From Actinomadura sp. BRA 177 (lineage in GTDB: Bacteria > Actinomycetota > Actinomycetes > Streptosporangiales > Streptosporangiaceae): DNA of 64,000 nt. The notes beneath the pieces are model-generated. The model saw nothing but the letters and a program-made list of their open reading frames with translations, did no database searches and was not told where the DNA came from. The position numbers and the translations under genes are program-made. Where the stretch lies: positions 1-64,000 of the forward strand of contig NZ_JABXFD010000667.1 in NCBI RefSeq assembly GCF_013372625.1, written 5' to 3'. Shown here one piece after another: positions 59,763-64,000 of this stretch; position 1 is the first letter of the stretch, and each line of letters begins with the position of its first letter.

Positions 59763-59795
59763 GCCGCCCCCGCCGGAGCTTGCGGCGGGGGCGGC
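59763..59795. terminator. Bidirectional hairpin terminator
   Basis: GCCGCCCCCGCCG / CGGCGGGGGCGGC, a 13-bp stem with a 7-base loop, 14 bases after the ferredoxin stop and before the convergent heme-oxygenase-like gene. Confidence 0.8.
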
Positions 59796-59837
59796 CCGTC
59801 TTCGCGTCCCGGACCCGGATCACGGACGGGCGCCCGC

Positions 59838-60503
59838 TCAGGACAGTCCCGACTCCGCGCCGAGCTCGGTCGTGATCGCGGTGTTGGCCTCGAACGCGCG
59901 GGTGCCCTCGGCGACCAGCGCGTCGACGTCCTCCGCCTTGACCGGGACGGCGTTCATGCGGGTGTGGTAGTCGCCGATGAAGGCGGTCCGGTCGGGGATG
60001 CCGGCGAAGTCGTAGAACCGCATGCCCTCGCCCTCGGGCAGCCCGTAGGTCGTGGTGAGCATCTTGGCGAGCGTGGCCCCGCCGTGCAGGTAGCCCGCGT
60101 AGCGGATCCAGTGGTGCGGCACGAGCCCGAGCGGCCACTCCTCCCGGACGTGCCGCAGCCGGGCCACGTAGGCGTCGGTGCCGGGGGACGGGGTCAGCTC
60201 CGCCCGCCAGTCCGTCCCGTAGAAGTAGGCGAGGTCGCGCTCGATCGCCTCGGTGCGGTTGAGTTCGGGGAGGTACAGCCCGCCGACGGCGGGGTCGCCG
60301 CGCAGCGCCTCGGCCGTCTCCTCCAGCGCCGAGTAGACGAAGTGGAAGCGCACCAGCCAGCGACTGTAGTCCTCCTTCGGCAGCTTGCCCTGGAACATCG
60401 CGAGCATGTACGGCGTCTGCTCGGCGGCCTGGTGGGCCTCCGTCGTCCCCTGGTAGAGCAGCTTGGACAGGGGCTCGCGGTCAGCGGTGGTCTCGGCCGG
60501 CAT
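59838..60503 (-). CDS. Heme-oxygenase-like protein with unusual distal motif
   Basis: Encodes 221 residues of the heme oxygenase fold. The proximal His24 is clear (QGTTEAHQAAEQTPYM). The distal helix, normally GDLSGG, reads AGYLHGGATLAKM near residues 136-142, so the oxygen-activating Asp is replaced by Tyr and Ser by His. This could mean altered regiochemistry, peroxidase-like behaviour, heme binding without turnover, or another substrate. It is divergent from the TetR gene, with two tandem ACGACA-type operators between them. Confidence 0.85.
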   Translation of the reverse strand: MPAETTADREPLSKLLYQGTTEAHQAAEQTPYMLAMFQGKLPKEDYSRWLVRFHFVYSALEETAEALRGDPAVGGLYLPELNRTEAIERDLAYFYGTDWRAELTPSPGTDAYVARLRHVREEWPLGLVPHHWIRYAGYLHGGATLAKMLTTTYGLPEGEGMRFYDFAGIPDRTAFIGDYHTRMNAVPVKAEDVDALVAEGTRAFEANTAITTELGAESGLS

Positions 60504-60517
60504 GAGAACTCCTTTTC

Positions 60518-60532
60518 ACGACATGGTGTCTT
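60518..60532. promoter_or_regulatory. TetR-type operator C1
   Basis: ACGACA-TGG-TGTCTT has one mismatch in the right arm. It lies 15 bases upstream of the heme-oxygenase-like start. Confidence 0.65.
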
Positions 60533-60539
60533 AAAGATA

Positions 60540-60554
60540 ACGACATAGTGTCGT
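60540..60554. promoter_or_regulatory. TetR-type operator C2
   Basis: ACGACA-TAG-TGTCGT has perfect arms and lies 22 bases centre-to-centre from C1, in the leader of the tetR gene. This implies autoregulation. Confidence 0.72.
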
Positions 60555-60611
60555 GAAAACAATGCCCTCGGCCGGCCCGCCGAGGGCGCGGCGGCCATGA
60601 GAAGATGAGGC

Positions 60612-61238
60612 ATGCCTAAGATCTCGGCCACCACTCTGGGTGAGCACCGTGCGCAGACGGTGGACCGCGTCTTCGACGCGGTCGCCCAGCTCTCCCGTGA
60701 CCGCGGCATCGACACGATCTCCATGACCCAGGTGGCGACCGCCGCCGGAGTGACCCGCACGGCGCTCTACAACTACTTCCCGGACAAGGCGGCCCTGCTG
60801 CTCGCCTTCACCGAGCGGGTCACGACGTACTTCATCGAGAGCTTCGAGCGGGGGCTGCCGAAGAACGCCGACGCCACGGCCCGGCTCCGCGCGTTCATCC
60901 GCCTCCAGCTGCGCGGACTGCTCGCGCACCCGCATCCGAGCGCGGCGGAGGTCACGGCCGCCCTCGGGCCGGACGCCTACGAATCGCTGGCCGCCCACGT
61001 CGCGCCCATGCAGCGCATCCTGACCGGGATCCTCACCGAGGGAATGGAGTCCGGCGAGTTCCGGCGGGCGGACGTCGAGGCCACCGCGCGCAGCATCCTC
61101 GCCGTCGTCGGGGCGGAACGCCTCCCGCTCATCAGCGGTGCCACCACCGTCCGCAAGTCGGAACGGAACGTCACCGCCTTCGTCCTGAGGGGCGTCACCA
61201 CGGCACCCGCGAGCACGGCACCCGCCGGCGGGAAATGA
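60612..61238 (+). CDS. TetR-family regulator of the heme/iron regulon
   Basis: Encodes 208 residues. The N-terminal HTH (TISMTQVATAAGVTRTALYNYF, PDKAALLLAF) is typical of TetR. The C-terminal ligand domain (LRAFIRLQLRGLLAHPHP to AVVGAERLP) may bind heme or a product. Tandem ACGACA-N3-TGTCGT sites lie in its leader, and the same motif stands before the heme oxygenase, DUF1838, VIT and neocarzinostatin-like genes, which makes this protein the prime candidate for the regulator. Binding is inferred, not shown. Confidence 0.92.
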   Translation: MPKISATTLGEHRAQTVDRVFDAVAQLSRDRGIDTISMTQVATAAGVTRTALYNYFPDKAALLLAFTERVTTYFIESFERGLPKNADATARLRAFIRLQLRGLLAHPHPSAAEVTAALGPDAYESLAAHVAPMQRILTGILTEGMESGEFRRADVEATARSILAVVGAERLPLISGATTVRKSERNVTAFVLRGVTTAPASTAPAGGK

Positions 61239-61240
61239 GA

Positions 61241-61292
61241 ACGGTGCGGTGCGCCGGGCGGGACATCCCGTTCCCGGCGCGCACCGCACCGT
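61241..61292. terminator. Hairpin terminator between convergent genes
   Basis: ACGGTGCGGTGCGCCGGG pairs with the complementary strand ending at 61292, with a two-base bulge. It sits just after the tetR stop. Confidence 0.75.
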
Positions 61293-61313
61293 CCGTTCGT
61301 CCCTACCGGGCAC

Positions 61314-61961
61314 TCACGATTCGCGCCTGCGGCGCGGAATGATGAACAGCGCGGCGCCCCCGGCCATCACCAGGGCCGAGGCGATGAGCGCGTACGTGGG
61401 AAGGCCGTCGGGGCTGCCGGTGTAGGGAAGCTGGCCGTCGGGCTTGCCGCCTCCGGTCTTGCCTCCACCGCCTCCGCCGTCGTTCCCGCCGCCATCGTTT
61501 CCGCCGCCCCCGCCGTCGTTTCCGCCGCCGCCCTTGCCGAAGGTCAGCGGGACCTTGGCCAGCACGTGGGTCGGGTCGAGGAGGCTGGTGGCGGCGATGA
61601 CGCAGGCACCGGCCTTGGCCGTGCAGTCCACGTCGCCGACCTTCTCGACCAGGACGATCGCCTTCGGCCCTCCCTTGCCCGGCGTCCAGTTGCCCTTGGC
61701 GTCGCTCTTGCCCCCGACCAGGGCCTTGTCGTTCACGCAGGCACCCTGCGCGAGCACGGGCTTGCACTGGCCGATGACGATGGCCTGCAAGTCCGGGTCG
61801 AGGCCGGAGAACGACTCGACGGTGATCGAGTCGCCGGCCTTGACCCCGGTGGTCTTGCTCATCTTGAGCGCCGGAGCCGCGAGCGCGGTCGGCCCCAGGC
61901 CGAGCACGCCCACCGCGCCGATCGCGGACACGACGCCGAGGCGCCGGTACAACGAGCGCAT
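61314..61961 (-). CDS. Neocarzinostatin-fold cell-wall protein with LPxTG-type sorting signal
   Basis: Encodes 215 residues from ATG 61961 with GGAGG upstream. A signal peptide (to about residue 29, LAAPA) is followed by one neocarzinostatin-like Ig fold: MSKTTGVKAGDSITVESFSG, VIGQCKPVLAQGACVND and DVDCTAKAGACVIAATS. A Gly/Asn/Asp repeat spacer leads to LPYTG, a hydrophobic helix and RRRRES, a complete sortase sorting signal. It should be anchored to peptidoglycan. It is the end of a minus-strand operon with a pseudo-ATPase and a second Ig-fold protein, beside the heme oxygenase genes. Confidence 0.85.
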   Translation of the reverse strand: MRSLYRRLGVVSAIGAVGVLGLGPTALAAPALKMSKTTGVKAGDSITVESFSGLDPDLQAIVIGQCKPVLAQGACVNDKALVGGKSDAKGNWTPGKGGPKAIVLVEKVGDVDCTAKAGACVIAATSLLDPTHVLAKVPLTFGKGGGGNDGGGGGNDGGGNDGGGGGGKTGGGKPDGQLPYTGSPDGLPTYALIASALVMAGGAALFIIPRRRRES

Positions 61962-62005
61962 GTTTCCTCCTGCTGGTTGTCGGAACGGTTCGCGGCCGGT
62001 ACGCC

Positions 62006-62743
62006 TCACGGGCCGGCCTGGGACATCGGTGGACGGGCGGAACGGAGCGATTCGGCGATCCGCGCCGGGCGCGGAGCCGTGAACTCGGCGGTGACGCGGC
62101 CGTCCCCGAGCACGCACGCCCGGGTGCCGACCGCGACCCCCACGCTGATCACCGGTTCGGCGATGACCGCGCCGGCGCCCGCCTTGAGCAGCCGCCGCAC
62201 GAGCACCGGCAGGGTCTCCAGGTGGGGTCCGGCCAGTCCCGGGGTGAGCCCGTCGATCAGCAGCAGCCGCGGCCGGGACAGCAGCGCCTCGGCCAGGCCG
62301 AGAAGCCGGTACTCCCCGTCGGTCAGCGCGCCCAGCGGCGACCGGGCGCGGGCCCGCAGCATCGGGAAGACGTCGAGGACGGACGCGCCGGGCCGCGGCT
62401 CGTCTCCCCGCAGCCGTGCCCGTGCGGCCAGGTGCTCTTCGACCGTCCGGGTTCCGGCGCCGGCGGGCGCGGGGCCGACGTAGTGCCCCACCCCGATCCC
62501 CCTCGGCTGCTCGGCGCCCTGGAGGAGGACCGCGCCGTCCGACAGCGGTACCCGGCCGGCGAGGACCGCCACGACCGTCCGTGCGCCGGGCCCGAAAAGG
62601 GCGATCGCCTCGCCCCGCCCGACCTGGAACCCGACGCCTCGCAGCCCGCCGGGCTCCGGCGCGGTCGCCAGGTCGCGCACCTCCAGCAACGGCGTGCCGG
62701 GGCCGCCCGTCCTTGTGGGACGGGGCCCGGAGCGCACGCCCAT
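62006..62743 (-). CDS. Degenerate ABC-ATPase-like protein
   Basis: Encodes 245 residues in the shape of a small LivF-type ABC ATPase, but the catalytic motifs are broken. The Walker A region reads ALFGPGARTVVAVL without the GKS/T, the signature is ALTDGEYRLL, and Walker B is LLLIDGLTPGL with Gly instead of Glu. The order and spacing of motifs are still ABC-like. ATG 62743 overlaps the stop of the upstream gene by one base. It may have become a structural or regulatory partner of the membrane proteins in its operon. It should not hydrolyse ATP in the usual way. Confidence 0.78.
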   Translation of the reverse strand: MGVRSGPRPTRTGGPGTPLLEVRDLATAPEPGGLRGVGFQVGRGEAIALFGPGARTVVAVLAGRVPLSDGAVLLQGAEQPRGIGVGHYVGPAPAGAGTRTVEEHLAARARLRGDEPRPGASVLDVFPMLRARARSPLGALTDGEYRLLGLAEALLSRPRLLLIDGLTPGLAGPHLETLPVLVRRLLKAGAGAVIAEPVISVGVAVGTRACVLGDGRVTAEFTAPRPARIAESLRSARPPMSQAGP

Positions 62744-63849
62744 CACCGCCGTTCCCCGAGGAACCGGTCGAGCGCCTGGAGATCGACCGGAGCCTCGCCG
62801 CGGCTGCGCAGGTAGGAGATGAGCTCGGCGCGGTCGACGCGGTCGGGGTCGCCGTGGGTGAGCGCGGCCCGGTCGAGATGGGCGAGCATCTCGCCGACCT
62901 CGACGGCCTGGCGGGAGCGCGGGGCCATCCGGTGGTGCGCCGGCGCGTCGGCACCGGCGGCGGCGATGGCCCCGCGCGCTCGTGATGCGGCCTTCCGCGC
63001 CGCCCGGCGGCGGAGCGTGAGGCGGATACCGAGGAGCAGCAGCAGTGCGGCGAGGACGTTCACGCCGATGAGACCCCACGGGAAGGTGCTGAACGAGGTC
63101 TTGAACGGGACGGAGCCGGCGAAGCGGCCGCCCACGGCGAACGTCCCGAACGAGGCGGGCGGGAGCTTCACCGCGATGCGGTAGACCGCGGTCTCCCCGG
63201 GAGCGATGACACCGGTCCGCGGGGCGTCGAGCGGATTGTCGGGCTCCTTGTCCGCCCCCCAGCCGACGACCAGCGGAGCGTCCTTGATCGGGTCGGCGCC
63301 GCTGTTGCGCACCCGCAGCACCAGGACACGGCGGGGGCTCCCGCCGAAGAGTTCGCCGCGTCCGCCGCCCCCGACGAGTTCGAGCCCGACGATGTCGGCC
63401 TGGACGGGAACGATCTCCGGCAGGATCGCGCCGGTCGGGTGCCCCGGCACGGCGAAGGGGATGGCCGCCTGCCGAGGCGGCCCGCCGCCCGCGCCCGGGA
63501 GCGTCGCCGCCCGCAGCACGCACGGGCAGGCGGCGGGCGGCGCGCCGACGGTGAGGCCGGCCTCGAAGGTCCCGGTGGGCGCGATCCGCGCGGTGACCCC
63601 GCCCCGCGTGTCGCAGTCGGCGGAACCGTGCACGGCCTTCTGCCCGCAGATCTGGACCTGCACGACCGCGCCGGGCGTCCACGCACTGCCACGCACCCGC
63701 ACCGTGGTGCCGACCGCGGCCTGCCCGGGTTGCGCGCTGAGGCCTGGCCGGTCGGCACCGGGCGCGCCGCTCGCCGGCGGGGACACGGCGAAGGCGGTGG
63801 CGAACACCACGGCCGCCGCGAGCGCACGGCGGCGGTACGGGCGGATCAC
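62743..63849 (-). CDS. Secreted Ig-fold protein with membrane helix and cytoplasmic tail
   Basis: Encodes 368 residues from GTG 63849. The signal peptide is AVVFATAFAVSPPASGAPG. A neocarzinostatin-like strand set with paired Cys follows (VRVRGSAWTPGAVVQVQICG, GSADCDTRGGVTARI, AACPCVLRAAT). A second beta domain (VLVLRVRNSGADPIKDAPLV) precedes one membrane helix (WGLIGVNVLAALLLLLGI), a basic stretch and a helical cytoplasmic tail of about 90 residues. The start overlaps the stop of the partial gene upstream (GTGA). It looks like a surface receptor co-expressed with the pseudo-ATPase. Confidence 0.8.
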   Translation of the reverse strand: MIRPYRRRALAAAVVFATAFAVSPPASGAPGADRPGLSAQPGQAAVGTTVRVRGSAWTPGAVVQVQICGQKAVHGSADCDTRGGVTARIAPTGTFEAGLTVGAPPAACPCVLRAATLPGAGGGPPRQAAIPFAVPGHPTGAILPEIVPVQADIVGLELVGGGGRGELFGGSPRRVLVLRVRNSGADPIKDAPLVVGWGADKEPDNPLDAPRTGVIAPGETAVYRIAVKLPPASFGTFAVGGRFAGSVPFKTSFSTFPWGLIGVNVLAALLLLLGIRLTLRRRAARKAASRARGAIAAAGADAPAHHRMAPRSRQAVEVGEMLAHLDRAALTHGDPDRVDRAELISYLRSRGEAPVDLQALDRFLGERR

Positions 63850-64000
63850 TGCCGGGCTCCGTCATCGAAGTACGAGGTGTCCACGAGGTCCTCGGGCGGG
63901 CGGCCGAGGGTGTGGCGGCCCCCGTCCAGGCCCGCCCGCCGACGCCAGCGGCGAATCAGCCGGGGAAGCACGAACCAGCCGAACAGGACGGCCACGGCCA
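63846..64000 (-). CDS. Membrane protein, C-terminal part only (runs off right edge)
   Basis: The last 50 residues are seen: a hydrophobic helix end (AVAVLFGWFVLPRLI), a basic anchor (RRWRRRAG) and a cytoplasmic tail ending SYFDDGARQ. The stop overlaps the GTG of the next gene, so it belongs to the same operon. The family cannot be determined from this part. Confidence 0.65.
   Translation of the reverse strand, partial: AVAVLFGWFVLPRLIRRWRRRAGLDGGRHTLGRPPEDLVDTSYFDDGARQ

Noticed and set aside
1-64000. CRISPR array or intact insertion sequence
   Set aside because: No regularly spaced short repeats and no full transposase with terminal inverted repeats were seen; only remnants occur at 22482-22710.

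Overview
The window is very GC-rich, codes with strong third-position G/C bias, uses many GTG and TTG starts, and carries F420-type LLM oxidoreductases, several IclR regulators, an EI24 protein and an FxsB/FxsT/vWA-MoxR locus. Together these point to a filamentous actinomycete. I would guess an Actinomadura-like member of the Streptosporangiales, but that is inference. I see no rRNA, intact tRNA or CRISPR.

Layout. (1) 1-6533: lipid or steroid-type genes. These are a two-domain FadE34-like acyl-CoA dehydrogenase, membrane proteins, and an LLM oxidoreductase plus SnoaL/ketosteroid-isomerase-like pair behind a perfect KstR-type palindrome. (2) 6534-21430: a conflict-type island. It holds an EAD2 cyclase-like protein, a tandem family of tiny FxsA-like precursors ending in F-x-N-x-x, the radical SAM maturase FxsB, the large SAV_2336/vWA/NB-ARC/TPR protein FxsT, a MoxR ATPase and a VMAP-type protein. 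An MFS transporter and a broken second fxsB fused to a beheaded STAND-TPR gene follow. (3) 21431-22968: non-coding debris with a tRNA 3'-end fragment, a tyrosine-integrase C-terminal remnant and a P-loop ATPase remnant. (4) 22969-46320: a catabolic region. It has a Liv-type ABC importer, aldehyde dehydrogenase, a nitrilase-fold protein, an LLM oxidoreductase, two type III CoA-transferases, MmgE/PrpD proteins (one intact, one decayed), a CitE-type lyase, a cyclase-family hydrolase, a hydantoinase-like amidohydrolase and three IclR regulators. A shared TGTTyC-N7-GGAACr palindrome sits at five of its promoters. A MacB-like ABC exporter and a NarL-type two-component pair are embedded in it. (5) 46321-64000: a putative heme/iron region. 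It has two heme oxygenases (one in an operon with a NuoF-like flavoprotein and a ferredoxin), a VIT-type iron/manganese transporter in an operon with a calycin-like protein, an acyl-CoA ligase and a bicupin, a DUF1838 protein, a Dpp-type ABC importer, three neocarzinostatin-fold surface proteins and a TetR regulator. An ACGACA-N3-TGTCGT palindrome recurs at the heme oxygenase, VIT and TetR promoters.

How it fits together. The island looks like a vWA-MoxR-associated ternary conflict system combined with a cyclophane RiPP module. In region 5, one TetR probably controls heme breakdown, electron supply to heme oxygenase, iron handling and possibly bilin handling. In region 4, one or both closely similar IclR proteins probably control uptake and CoA-dependent breakdown of an unidentified organic acid or amide.
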